NCBI GenBank assembly: GCA_020635085.1 | Contig: JACKAL010000006.1 | Span: 60,920 to 124,919, forward strand | Origin: Pseudobdellovibrionaceae bacterium | Lineage (GTDB): Bacteria; Bdellovibrionota; Bdellovibrionia; Bdellovibrionales; JAGQZY01 | Direction of reading: 5' to 3' | Length of the DNA: 64,000 bases | Shown: positions 16,569 through 26,319 of the stretch, one piece after another | Position numbering within the stretch: the stretch's first letter is position 1 | Layout of the letters: every line of letters starts with the position of its first letter | Program-made: the position numbers and the translations under genes | Notes under the pieces: model-generated | Told to the model about the DNA's origin: nothing | What the model saw: the letters and a program-made list of their open reading frames with translations, nothing else | Databases searched by the model: none

Positions 16569-18946
16569 ATGAAAATTTCTTTCAATTGGCTCTGCGATTA
16601 CATCGATCTTTCGGATTTTCGTAACAACATCCCTGAACTTTCACGCAAGCTCACTCAAGCAGGACTTGAGGTGGAAGGAGTGGTTGATCAAAAGGCGGCT
16701 TATCAACATGTAGTCGTGGGACATCTTCTCGAAGTGGGAAAACATCCCGATGCGGATAAGCTCACTGTTTGTAAAGTGGATACTGGTGACGGTGAGCCTC
16801 GACAAATCGTGTGTGGGGCGAAAAATCACAAGGGCGGCGATTACGTCATTGCGGCTTTGCCTGGTGCAGTGTTGCCGGGAGATTTCGCGATTAAAAAATC
16901 CAAAATTCGCGGCGTGGAATCGTTAGGGATGCTCTGCTCGGAAAAAGAATTGGGTTTAAGTGAGTCGAGCGAAGGGATCATGACCTTTAAAACCGGTGAT
17001 CCCGGTAAGCCCTTTGCGCTTGCTTTTGGTATGGATGATATCATCATCGAAATCAACGTTACCCCAATCGTGCGGATTGTTTAAGTCATCGCGGTTTAGC
17101 TTATGAGTTGTCCGCTCTTCTCGATCGTCCCTTATTAAAAAAGAAAGAGGAATTTAAACTTCCTCACAATGCCAAAGACCAAGATGTGCGGGTTCTTTTA
17201 GAAGCAACCGCTTTATGCCCGCGCTATGTGGGCGCGCGTATTCATGGGGTCAAAGTCGGAGCCTCTCCGCGCTGGCTGGTACAGCGCTTAGAGAACGTGG
17301 GGCTGCGCTCGATCAATAACATCGTCGATATCACCAATTACATTATGTTTGATTTTGGTCAACCCATGCACGCCTTTGATTTTGCCAATATCAAAGGTGG
17401 TGAAGTGATCGTGCGCACTGCTCATGAGAACGAAAAGTTCATTGCGCTTGATGAAAAAGAACATGTCTTAAAACATCAAGAGCTCGTGATCGCGGATCAA
17501 GGCGGAGCGATTGCTCTGGCTGGAGTGATTGGTGGTTTGCATTCGGGAGTAAGTGACACGACAAAAAATATTTTTCTCGAGTCGGCATTTTTCTCGGCGC
17601 AAGGGGTGCGTCGCACGGCACGGGAATATGGAATCGACACCGATTCTGCCTATCGATTTTCTCGGGGTGTGAACCCAGAGGAGACAGCCTTAGCTCTACA
17701 AAAAGCGGTGGAACTGATTTTAGAGAACGCTGGCGGTGAGCTTGTGGGCTCTGTCAAAGATGTTTATCCGATGCCGGTAGAGCGCGAACCCATTATGATT
17801 CAGGTGGAGCAAGTGGAGAATCGCTTAGGTTATGCGGTCGATAAAAATGATTTTCAAAAAGTTCTTGAGCGACTGGGCTGTGTGTTTGATGGCGATAAAG
17901 TGCGTGTGCCGAGCCATCGTTGGGATTTAAGCATTAAAGAAGATCTTATCGAAGAGTATGCACGTCTTCATGGCTACGAAAATATTGGTGAACGCCTTCC
18001 GGTGTTACAGTCTGAGCCAACCAATCACGATAAAAAATATGTGAACACTCGTCGTGTTGCGGGCATGCTTAGCCAACAGGGACTCACGCAAGCGGTGAAC
18101 TATGCGTTCTTAAATAAAAAATGGCAGGCATCTGTGCTGGGAGATGTGAGTGTCCAGGAGATCGCGGTTAAAAATCCGATCAGTGAAGACTTTGCAGTGA
18201 TGCGTATGTCGCTTCTGCCATCGCTTTTACAAAACGTATCGTTTAATCTCCGTCATGGTAACGAGCAGGGAGAAATTTTTGAAATCAGCCCTGTGGAGTG
18301 GTGCGAAGAGGATGATTTTAAAGAATCAGTAAAATTAGCCTTTGCTTTATGGGGGGAGGTGCAGTCGATTTGGGCGCCTTCTGTGGCTCCCGTGTACCGT
18401 TTAAAATCGTACGTCGAAAATTTGATGGCCAGCGAATTTCCGGGCGAAAAATTTTCTTGGGATGCTCCTGAAAAAATGCACCCTCTCTTTCACCCGAAGC
18501 AAACGGTGAGTTTAGTATTCCGTGGAAAAAAACACGGGGTGCTTGGCGCGATTCACCCGCAAGTGGCGAAAGAATACAAACTTAAAAAAGATGTGGCCTT
18601 TGCTGAGTTTTCTTTTGAGGGTCTCTTTGGCGATAAAAAAGTAGTGCGCTACAAAGACATTCCCATTTATCCTGGTGTCGAGAAGGACGTGGCTTTTGTA
18701 ATGGATAACTCCATCACAGTGGAAACAGTCAAAAAAGAGATCGCCAAAGCCGGCGGTGAGCTTTTAAAGCAGATTCAAATTGTGGATCGCTATGTGGGGG
18801 CGCCGCTTAAGCCTCAGGAGAGATCCATATCTTTCCGCCTGTTTTTCCAGACCAATGACCGGACCTTGGCCGATGACGAGGTGGGAGCTATCTTCAACAA
18901 GATTATAGACGCGGCACAGCAAAAATTGCCTATTACCCTCAGATAA
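16569..18946 (+). CDS. pheT: Phenylalanyl-tRNA synthetase beta subunit, reading frame interrupted
   Basis: The first part (16569-17084, 171 codons) holds the N-terminal domain and the tRNA-binding EMAP-like fold (VVVGHLLEVGKHPDADKL, VCGAKN, SLGMLCSEKELGL). It ends in IEINVTPIVRIV. Adding one base in the CCCCAATCG stretch at 17062-17070 restores EINVTPNRADCLSHRGLAYE and joins it to the remaining 612 codons (B3/B4 editing domain with YRFSRGVNPEETALAL, B5 with DLIEEYARLHGYENIG, and the C-terminal anticodon-binding domain with YPGVEKDVAFV). The restored length of about 792 aa is normal. The gene is essential, so a one-base sequence error is the simplest explanation. Confidence 0.93.
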
Positions 18947-18947
18947 A

Positions 18948-19002
18948 AGTTGAAAGTTTTCAACTACTTGCTAGCCTTTAAGGAGGAGCTACGCTGAGCT
19001 CC
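18948..19002. other. Two small inverted repeats in the pheT-ihfA spacer
   Basis: AGTTGAAA/TTTCAACT (18948-18965) and GGAGCT/AGCTCC (18985-19002, 6-base loop). The second sits between an AAGGAGG with no start codon at the right distance and the actual ihfA ribosome-binding site GGGAGGG. Either could affect ihfA translation; no T-tract suggests termination. Confidence 0.35.
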
Positions 19003-19013
19003 GGGAGGGTTCC

Positions 19014-19358
19014 ATGGCAGGACGTAATGTATCTAACTCTACTGTGACTAAAGCCGACATCGTCGAGCGCGTCTATGAGAAAATTGGGTTTTCCAAAAAA
19101 GAGGCCTCAGACCTTGTAGAGCTGGTGTTCGAGGCTCTGCGTGGAACATTGGTGCGTGGTGAGAAAGTCAAAATTTCTGGATTCGGTAAGTTCGAAGTAA
19201 AGCAGAAAAAATCAAGGATAGGTCGCAACCCACAAACAGGGGATCGCATTACCATTTCCGCGCGACGAGTTCTTAATTTTTCTCCAAGTCAGGTTTTAAA
19301 GGCCATGCTCAATGGCAAAACAGATTTTAACGGTAGTGATGAGTTTGATGATGAATAA
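19014..19358 (+). CDS. ihfA: Integration host factor alpha subunit
   Basis: DNA-bending nucleoid protein that acts as a heterodimer with IhfB. The 114-aa protein has the HU/IHF fold: ADIVERVYEKIGFSKKEASDLVELVFEAL (helical base), GEKVKISGFGKFEVKQK, and the DNA-intercalating arm GRNPQTGDRITISARRVLNFSPS. The context immediately after pheT and before a MerR gene is the standard ihfA setting. GGGAGGG precedes the ATG. The C-terminus has an acidic tail (SDEFDDE), and the gene ends overlapping the MerR-family start. Confidence 0.93.
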   Translation: MAGRNVSNSTVTKADIVERVYEKIGFSKKEASDLVELVFEALRGTLVRGEKVKISGFGKFEVKQKKSRIGRNPQTGDRITISARRVLNFSPSQVLKAMLNGKTDFNGSDEFDDE

Positions 19359-19926
19359 CAGTACGACAACGAGTGAGCACAAAAAAACGACAAAATTTGA
19401 TCTCAAAGCACGCATTAACCAAATACCCAACAAGATGGGTTTTAAAATCGGTGAAGTGGCAAAGTTTGTAGGAGTGAAATCCTATGTTCTGCGCTACTGG
19501 GAGACGGAGTTTGAGTCGTTAAAACCAAAAAAATCAGATAATGGTCAGCGTTTTTATACACGCAAAGATATTGAGATGGCGTTGACCATTCGTCAGCTTC
19601 TTTACGAAGATCGTTTTTCCATCGAAGGGGCGAAATCGGTATTAAAGAAAATGCGCTCACACCGGTCGCAAATTTCTGTGGATCCCAATCATATAACAGA
19701 GACCACAACCGAATCCCAACTTCTTGCCGCCCATAAACCTGCGGCAGAAATAGTTCTTAATAAGAATCGTGCTCCCGCCCAGCAAGCGACAGCACAAAGT
19801 TCCCCGGTTAAAGAGGATCTCGAAAAACGCACCAAAGAAATCACTCAATATTGGGCTTCGTCGGTGGAGTATCTTATCGAAGAAGTTCGTGGCGCTCGCA
19901 AACGCCTTATGGGTATTGATGGCTAA
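19348..19926 (+). CDS. MerR-family transcriptional regulator
   Basis: DNA-binding regulator of the MerR type. After about 30 variable residues the winged helix reads MGFKIGEVAKFVGVKSYVLRYWETEFESLKP, then GQRFYTRKDIEMALTIRQLLYEDRFSIEGAKSVLKK, the standard MerR_1 pattern. The C-terminal 90 residues are low in conservation and lack Cys, so no metal or redox sensing is indicated. Several starts are possible between 19339 and 19351; ATG 19348/19351 overlaps the end of ihfA. The ihfA-merR pairing is widespread in deltaproteobacteria-like genomes, but its function is unknown. It is convergent with the S41 protease gene, overlapping by 4 bases. Confidence 0.85.
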   Translation: MMNNSTTTSEHKKTTKFDLKARINQIPNKMGFKIGEVAKFVGVKSYVLRYWETEFESLKPKKSDNGQRFYTRKDIEMALTIRQLLYEDRFSIEGAKSVLKKMRSHRSQISVDPNHITETTTESQLLAAHKPAAEIVLNKNRAPAQQATAQSSPVKEDLEKRTKEITQYWASSVEYLIEEVRGARKRLMGIDG

Positions 19927-21525
19927 AGGCAATCGACCACGTTAAGGGCGGCACTTAGTTGGTAGTCGCCATTGTCGTTGGCACTTTCTGCGCAGACAGA
20001 TAATTGCTTGGCTTCCTCAGGGCGCTGTTCCTGCCAAGGTGTTTGTTTCACTTGAATCGCATTAGGGAAAAGATCAAACTCGCGCGGTGCCCATCGTTCT
20101 TCGGCACTCAGTCCTTTTTTAACAGGCACAATGATGTCGGGATTGACCCCTTGTCCTTGTGTGGGGCGCCCCGTAGGACGATAAATTAGCCCCGTTGTCA
20201 TGGCAATGTGGGTGCCACCTTCTGAATCGGCATCAAAGACTCGTACATCTTGCATAGAACCTTTGCCGAAAGTGTTTTCACCTAAAATCCACGCACGCTT
20301 ATAATCTTGTAAGCCACCCGCGAGCATCTCCGTCGCACTGGCTGAAGCTTCGTTGACGATCAGAACCAAAGGAATATTTAATTCAAATTCTTTGTTTTCT
20401 TGTTTAACGGAAAATATATCCAATGCTTCTGGAAGTGCATCACTGCGCATCTCTTTACCAGTAAAGAAGCTTCCAACACATTCTCCTTCGCTGACAAGAC
20501 CACCTAAGTTGTTACGCAGGTCTAGGATAAGAGCTTGCACGCCTTTTTGAATCAATACTTTCGCATGCTCTTTTACAGATGCACAGGCATTCGTATCGTT
20601 AAATGTAAACAATGAGATCAAGCCGATTTTCTTTTTATTGGTGTTGATCATTTGAGAAGTTATATTTTTAAAAGTAAAAGTTTTTCTTTTTAAAGTAAGG
20701 GAAAAGATTTTTCCGTTTCTTTTTAAGGTGAGATCAACGGTAGTACCCTCCTGCCCTAGAAATCTGGAAACGATATCTTCTGTTTTATAGGTAAAATCAA
20801 TTTTTTCTCCGTTGATAGAAACAATCTGGTCTCGTCGTTGAAGACCCGCTTCGTTTGCAGCCCCACCAGGAATAACTTCGCGGATATCGTAACCCGCATC
20901 TGTATAGTGCACGAGGACGCCTAGGCCAACAACGGATTTTTCAGTATTTTCACTGGCGTCCGATGAGGGTTGTAAAAAGGCATGGGGATCTGCTGTTTGA
21001 AGTTGTCCGGTGATAGCTATACCGAACAATCATTTGTGTTGGTATATGTTCAGGTGTTGATGAGCGTAAATCTTTTATGAGTTGTGTGAAAGAAAAGGGA
21101 GCTAGCTCAATATTTTTTTGCGATTCAACAATTTCTTTCGATATTGCAGTTAGGCTTGCTCTTAATTCCTGCTTAAGTGCTAAAGAATCCCGTAATGTTT
21201 GCGCTGGAATAGGAGATATTTTTTTTACTAAAATCAGAGACCCATAATTTTTTACACTTTGATAATATTCAGAATATTTTTTAAAATAATCATTTGTGAC
21301 GAGGATTCGCTCTGGGGAGGACAGGGTCCCAGCCATGTTGTAACCTTCAATACAAGAAAGCGTCAGCATGTCACCAACCTTAAAACATTTCGTGTCGTTA
21401 AAGTAGGTGTCTGAGGTGTTAAAACTAATTTTTGATGTTTTCCAAGAATCGTAGATGGCTTGAATTCCAGCATTTGTTCTTATGGATATTGCAATCAAAA
21501 TACAAAAAGCTAGAGTCTTTCTCAT
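19923..21525 (-). CDS. Exported S41 (C-terminal processing) peptidase, interrupted by a frameshift
   Basis: A periplasmic serine protease of the CtpA/Prc family. From ATG 21525 (GAGGGG upstream) the protein has a signal peptide (KTLAFCILIAISIRTNA) and an unusual N-terminal domain of about 160 aa with two Cys, up to PEHIPTQMI. The frame then changes near 21024-21030; the other frame continues FGIAITGQLQTADPHAFLQP, then a PDZ domain (VVGLGVLVHY to GLQRRDQIVSINGE) and the S41 core with catalytic Ser in NEASASATEML and Lys in ENTFGKGSMQD. The TADPHAF block matches the LDPHS region expected before PDZ, so the two parts are one gene of about 533 codons. Confidence 0.85.
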
Positions 21526-21827
21526 AAATATAATCCCCTCAGAATTCTCCGCGCCCAGCCCCAATGCCAATTTAGAATTATCAATGCTTATAACAGAGAG
21601 GAAGGCTTAGTTTAAGAAGGGTAAGATTTACTTGGTTTATTGTAGTGAAAGTAGGGGGCACTCGTTATTCTTTTTGTAATTTAAAATCTTAAAAGCGCAG
21701 ACGGTACACTCCACGCCAAAGGGGTCTTAATAAAAATTAAGAAAAACAAATACTTACACTTGGTCTAGAACCTGATTCTTAAAAAATCACAAGAAGATTT
21801 TTATCTTTATTAAGATAATCTATTTCT

Positions 21828-22651
21828 ATGGCATATAGTTGCTGGATTATTTTTATTTTATTTTTCCAGGGACAGTTTCTTTTTGCTCAATTGAGCTCTG
21901 CGCCACTGGCTTTCTCTGCTGAAAGCTTCACAAGCACTTCGGGGCAAAAAGTTCCCTATAACATTCTTTTGCCAGAAAATTACGACTCCCATAAAACATA
22001 CCCAATGATGGTATGGTTACACGGACGTGGAGAGCGTGGAGATAACAACACCTCGCAACTTAATAATGGAGTCGAAAAATTTCTTGAGCCCGAAATTCAT
22101 AAAAAATTCCCAGGAATTATTGTGGTTCCACAATGTCCAGAGAACGATGAGTGGACCAATATGAGTTCTAAATATCGTACCGGCGAGCAGCATATGACAG
22201 AACAACCAACGGCTATTACACGCGCATCCTTTGAATTGGTGGAGCATTTGCAGAAAAAATATAAAGTCCAACCGGATTCAACGTCTTTAGTGGGTCTATC
22301 TATGGGAGGATTTGCCGTCACAGATTGGATGGCTAGGCGTCCAGATCTGTTTAAAAAAGGTATCGCCATGTCGGGAGGAGGATCAAGCAAAAGCAAAAGT
22401 CCTCGCCAAATCAAAGCTTTGGTTTTTTCATGGTGATAAAGATCCTGTCGTAGAGCTTTCGCAAAGCCAAGAGATGGTCAATATCATTCGTAATAACGGA
22501 GGCGACGCGCGAATGACCGTCTTTGAATGGCCGCGGGCATGGCCCGTGGCAGGATTTAGTCATTCAACCAGATGTACTCTCATGGCTGTTAGATGGGAAT
22601 GCAAAGAAAACGTTTGATATATCACGCCCAGCGATTGATGTTTCTCAATAG
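21828..22651 (+). CDS. Exported alpha/beta-hydrolase (esterase/depolymerase type) with two frameshifts
   Basis: A predicted secreted esterase resembling the phospholipase/carboxylesterase and PHB-depolymerase-like group. A signal peptide (WIIFILFFQGQFLFA) is followed by PYNILLPENYD, PMMVWLHGRGERGDN (oxyanion region), IVVPQCPENDEW and the nucleophile elbow VGLSMGGFAVTDW. The frame breaks near 22388-22400 in A-rich sequence. The second frame has LWFFHGDKDPVVELSQSQEM (catalytic Asp region). It breaks again near 22531-22535, after which GRGHGPWQD supplies the catalytic His and DVLSWLLDG closes the fold, ending at TAG 22651. All catalytic parts are present, so either a few base errors or recent inactivation. 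Confidence 0.75.
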
Positions 22652-22815
22652 AGGAATGATTTTCCTAGAATTTTTTGTTTCATTCACATTACGTTTAATG
22701 CAAATATAAAATTCAAATTGTAGTCAGATCAAAACATCTGAGTATTTCTGATTTTGCAGCAGTACTCTTTAATTATAAATCCTTACGGATTTACTTGTGG
22801 GCGGGATATCACATC

Positions 22816-24177
22816 TCACGCATGTAAGTTTGTGCAGTTAAGGCGGTTCTTTTTTCTAATCATGAGAAGCATTGTGGTGCCTGCGATGATGCCGAAGAGG
22901 GACATGATTAAATACCAAAAAAAATAACCATGTTTTTGGTAGGTCAAATCAAGTACATGACCTGTGATGATGAGGGAAACTGCTCCGCCAAAATATTGAA
23001 ATGAATCGATGAGACCGGAGGCGAAGCCCGACATTTTTTTTCCACCGATGTCCATGGGCGCGGCGGAACCGATGAGAGAGTGGGTGGAATTCACAGAGAA
23101 AGAAATAGCAATAAGGGCCAGACAGCCGACCAATACTCCTGAGGCATTGGGCTGAATAAAGCCAAACAAGGTGATGAGGCTAATAATCAAAATTGTAACT
23201 GATTCGGCGTAGTACAAAATTACAGCGAGGGGCCCACGTTCTCCATTGTAATGCTTATCAGAAATATAGCCCGAGAGAAGTGAGCCCATAAAAGCCACAA
23301 GAGGCATAGTCATAAGAGTAATGGAGGCCACAAGTGGAATTTGCGATTTCATATCAAAACCCAGCTGATCGCGAAAATAAAGAACGGACAGCTGGTCGAG
23401 GCTGTGACGAACGCCTCCAGTGCAAGCATAGGCAACGGCGTAATACCACACAAAAGGGTGCTTAATAATAGTTTTAAAGCTGGTTTTTAAGGATACCCGG
23501 GTGCGACCATCTAAATCGTCGGGATCAATCGTAACATGTTTAAAGCCACAGTCATTCGGTGATTCAGCTGCAATAAAAAAGAATAAAATGGCGGAGACGG
23601 CGGTGATCACTGGTGGAAAGATAAATACGGATCGCCATTGACCAGCCTCTATCAAAATATAGGTGCCAAGCACTAGGCCACCATTTAAAAGTAAAGGAGC
23701 AACTTGGCTAATAGAGACTTGCCCCAACTGAATCATTCCACCAAAAATTCCTGCAAACAGTCCACGCTCTTTTTTGCGAAACCAGGCGGCATTTATTTTT
23801 ATCATTCCTGGTGCGCCAAAGGACTGAGTGTAACCATTTACTAAGGCAAGAAGGGCCAGAGTAAAAAATTGTGAAGCCAAGGATGAGAATCCGAGAATTA
23901 AATTAATGGTAATGGTACAGATAGCGCCAATAAGAAGGCTAATGCGACCACCGATTTGATCGGTTATAAGGCCATTGATAATTTGTCCAACACCGTAAGC
24001 TGCAGACCAGGTCGCGAAAATAAAAGAGATGTCTTCAATGGTATAGCCAAATTCGCTTTGCAAGCCAGGGGCGGCAAAACGGAAGTTGTAGCGACACATA
24101 TAGTAAGAGGCATACAGAAGGCCGATAAAGAACCAATTAATACCGCGTCTTTTTCGAAAACCCTTTGGGAATTCCAT
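22816..24177 (-). CDS. MFS transporter, organophosphate:phosphate antiporter (OPA) subfamily
   Basis: A 12-segment inner-membrane transporter of 453 aa. The N-terminal YASYYMCRYNFRFAAP matches the GlpT/UhpT-type signature YxxYYxxRxN, and FGAPGMIKINAAWF and GGMIQLGQVSIS also fit that group. GlpT-like members exchange glycerol-3-phosphate or hexose phosphates for phosphate. Specificity here is open, and many OPA-like proteins of uncharacterised function occur in Gram-negative bacteria. It stands alone on its strand, divergent from the U32 gene. Confidence 0.85.
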   Translation of the reverse strand: MEFPKGFRKRRGINWFFIGLLYASYYMCRYNFRFAAPGLQSEFGYTIEDISFIFATWSAAYGVGQIINGLITDQIGGRISLLIGAICTITINLILGFSSLASQFFTLALLALVNGYTQSFGAPGMIKINAAWFRKKERGLFAGIFGGMIQLGQVSISQVAPLLLNGGLVLGTYILIEAGQWRSVFIFPPVITAVSAILFFFIAAESPNDCGFKHVTIDPDDLDGRTRVSLKTSFKTIIKHPFVWYYAVAYACTGGVRHSLDQLSVLYFRDQLGFDMKSQIPLVASITLMTMPLVAFMGSLLSGYISDKHYNGERGPLAVILYYAESVTILIISLITLFGFIQPNASGVLVGCLALIAISFSVNSTHSLIGSAAPMDIGGKKMSGFASGLIDSFQYFGGAVSLIITGHVLDLTYQKHGYFFWYLIMSLFGIIAGTTMLLMIRKKNRLNCTNLHA

Positions 24178-24342
24178 TTTACCCTCACTCTAGCGTCGAG
24201 GCACCGATCATAAAAAGGGGAGGGGAAGATGGCAATAAATACTTGCAGCATCGTTGATTGAATCATTAGAACCTAAATAGGTTATAATAGAGCTTGTTTC
24301 ACGAGTATTGACATTCTGTTTATAAACATTAAAAAGGCATAC

Positions 24343-25608
24343 ATGGTGCGTGGGAACTTAGAACTTTTGATGCCTGCGGGATCCAGTAGTAAATTGGAGC
24401 TTGCTTTAGATTACGGGGCCGATGCCGTTTACCTTGGTCCGCCCTTTTACAGCTTGCGTGCGCGAGAAAACGATTTCCAGAAAGAGAAACTTAAAGAGTC
24501 TATCGCGAGTATTCATGGGCGTGGAAAAAAAGTCTACATGACGCTTAATATATTTTCGCGCAATCGAAAATTAAAATCCTTCGAGGAAGACGTGGTAGAT
24601 TTTGCTGAGATGAAGCCTGATGCCTTTATCATGAGTGATCCCGGTTTGGGCTCTATCGCTCGAGAGCTTGCCCCGCAAATTCCTATTCATTTATCCACAC
24701 AAGCGAATTGTATGAACTGGCAATCGGTAAAATTTTGGCAAAAAACGTTAAATGTTCAACGAATTATTTTAAGTCGCGAGTTGTCGATTGCGGAGATTTC
24801 TGAAATTCATAAGCGTGTTCCCGAGATGGAGCTGGAAGCCTTTGTCCATGGTTCTATATGCATAGCGTACTCGGGACGATGTTTATTGTCTTCCTATATG
24901 AACAATCGTGATGCTAATCAGGGTGTGTGCGATAACTCATGTCGCGAAAAATTTCAGGTGTCAAAAGAGCAGTATTACATTGAAGATATAGAAAACAATC
25001 CCAATCAACATTATCCTATCGAAGAAGACGAGCACGGCACGTATATTCTCAACGCCAAAGATCTATGTATGGTAGAGCATTTACAGGCTTTAGCGAATGC
25101 CGGGGTGGTGTCGTTCAAGGTGGAGGGACGAACAAAGTCTGAGTTTTATAGTGCCATGGTCGCACGGGCCTATCGTGGAGCTTTAGATGACTTGCGTGCA
25201 GGACGCCCATTTAATTCTTACTGGAAACAAGAATTAGAAAAGCTCTCTCATCGGGGATTTCACACTGCATTTATGTTTAATGACGCTGGATCAGAAGGGC
25301 AAAATTATAAAAGTAGTATTGTGTATAACCATCAGCACAAACTTTTGGGACTGGTTAGGGATGTTACGCACGATGGTCTTCCGATTGTCGATATTAAAAA
25401 TAAAATAGAAAAGGGGCAACGTGTACGTTGGCTTAGTCCTGATGGTGAAGATCGTACGGTAACAATTGCGAATATAACCCGTACAGATGGACGTAAAATT
25501 GATGTGGTTCACTCGGGAAGTGGATTGTTTTATATGCAGATAGAGGGAAAAGAGACGTTTCAGCCACGTTCCTTAATTATGACTTATGCCGAAGATAGAT
25601 CCCATTAA
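24343..25608 (+). CDS. U32 peptidase-like protein (TrhP/YegQ type)
   Basis: U32 proteins of this type act in prephenate-dependent 5-hydroxyuridine formation on tRNA in E. coli (TrhP), although the family was first called collagenase-like peptidase. The 421-aa protein has the N-terminal barrel (LELLMPAGSSSKLELALDYGADAVYLG), then ELEAFVHGSICIAYSGRCLLSSYM and the Cys-containing ANQGVCDNSCREKF, whose cysteines (with GRC) likely bind an iron-sulfur cluster, then KDLCMVEHLQAL and FKVEGRTKS. A C-terminal beta domain follows. A chorismate mutase gene overlaps its 3' end. Since TrhP depends on prephenate, the product of chorismate mutase, that pairing may be functional (inference). Confidence 0.88.
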   Translation: MVRGNLELLMPAGSSSKLELALDYGADAVYLGPPFYSLRARENDFQKEKLKESIASIHGRGKKVYMTLNIFSRNRKLKSFEEDVVDFAEMKPDAFIMSDPGLGSIARELAPQIPIHLSTQANCMNWQSVKFWQKTLNVQRIILSRELSIAEISEIHKRVPEMELEAFVHGSICIAYSGRCLLSSYMNNRDANQGVCDNSCREKFQVSKEQYYIEDIENNPNQHYPIEEDEHGTYILNAKDLCMVEHLQALANAGVVSFKVEGRTKSEFYSAMVARAYRGALDDLRAGRPFNSYWKQELEKLSHRGFHTAFMFNDAGSEGQNYKSSIVYNHQHKLLGLVRDVTHDGLPIVDIKNKIEKGQRVRWLSPDGEDRTVTIANITRTDGRKIDVVHSGSGLFYMQIEGKETFQPRSLIMTYAEDRSH

Positions 25609-25840
25609 AAAATTACGTGAAGAGATTGATGCGATCGATGTACAAATGATGAGTTTGTGCCGAAAGCGTATTCAGCTTGTACATCGCATGTGGAAGCAGA
25701 AGAAAAAATTAAAAATGGGTCGTATAGATAGAGCGAGAGAAACTCAAATTGTAAAAAAATATCAAAAAAGTCTCTCGCCAACGATCAGTCATAGAAAAGT
25801 TAAAAAGTGGGTCCGTACTCTACTAAAACTAGCTAAGTAA
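25586..25840 (+). CDS. Small monofunctional chorismate mutase (AroQ fold)
   Basis: Rearranges chorismate to prephenate. The 84-aa all-helical protein reads IKKLREEIDAIDVQMMSLCRKRIQLVHRMW at the N-terminus, the chorismate mutase type II pattern (LRxxIDxIDxxxxxLxxxR), with a central Lys and then RIDRARETQIV, which supplies the Asp/Arg pair expected at the second active-site helix. No signal peptide is seen, so it is cytoplasmic. The start overlaps the U32 gene by 23 bases and has no good ribosome-binding site, so translation is probably coupled. Confidence 0.75.
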   Translation: MPKIDPIKKLREEIDAIDVQMMSLCRKRIQLVHRMWKQKKKLKMGRIDRARETQIVKKYQKSLSPTISHRKVKKWVRTLLKLAK

Positions 25841-25856
25841 AACCTACTTTTTTAAT

Positions 25857-26027
25857 TTACAAACTAGATACTCCGCAATCAAAGTCACCCTTGTCTTTAC
25901 CGTTCACAAGGTATGATTCATTTAGTTCATCGAGGAAGATTCCAAAAAGAACAGTGCCATCATCCGAAGTAAAATCAAACGCCACGTCCTCGGTTACAAC
26001 ATTGCCTTCAACTCCAATTTCTATTTT
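25857..26027 (-). pseudogene. Truncated 3' end of a small exported-protein paralogue
   Basis: The minus strand is open for 56 codons from 26027 down to a TAA at 25857-25859, with no start codon and a stop immediately upstream. It reads VEGNVVTEDVAFDFTSDD, then NESYLVNGKDKGDFDCGVSSL split over two blocks, and so looks like real coding sequence. It resembles the C-terminal half of the exported 120-aa protein at 26635 (EGVVDEDLSFNM and GGEYGFSCKY). The best explanation is a decapitated paralogue left by a rearrangement at about 26025. Confidence 0.45.
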
Positions 26028-26319
26028 TTATGCTTACAGTATATGGAAAAAATATAAAAATTTAAAGCTCACTATGACGGCTGATGGTCTTTATTTAAGT
26101 CTGTGGAGTGAGCCGATTCGTTTCGTTGATATTAAAGAAATGAACACGATGGATAATTGGAGTTATAACTTAATCCTTACTTTTAACGAGAAGAGGAAAA
26201 ATCCTTACAATTCATGGTTTTCTAGAGAAACAACAAAATGTACTATTCCCATTTCTAATTTAAATGGCAAACCTAGCGAAATTGTCCAAACCATCTACAA
26301 ATACTATTTACGCCAGTAG
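26022..26319 (+). pseudogene. C-terminal remnant of a PH-like membrane-associated protein
   Basis: From about 26022 the plus strand encodes FYAYSIWKKYKNLKLTMTADG, then LYLSLWSEPIRFVDIKEMNTMDNWSYNLIL and a basic tail. This pattern (end of a membrane segment, short basic linker, beta-rich domain around a Trp) is typical of bacterial PH-like domains. The reading is open upstream to 25891, but those codons are the antisense of the minus-strand remnant and read as low-complexity Ser/Thr. The true N-terminus has therefore been lost or replaced. Expression is uncertain. Confidence 0.4.

Noticed and set aside
25586..25608. Chorismate mutase as an artefact of the U32 3' end
   Set aside because: Only 23 bases overlap; the remaining frame shows the LRxxIDxID pattern and matching active-site helix, so it was kept as a real gene.
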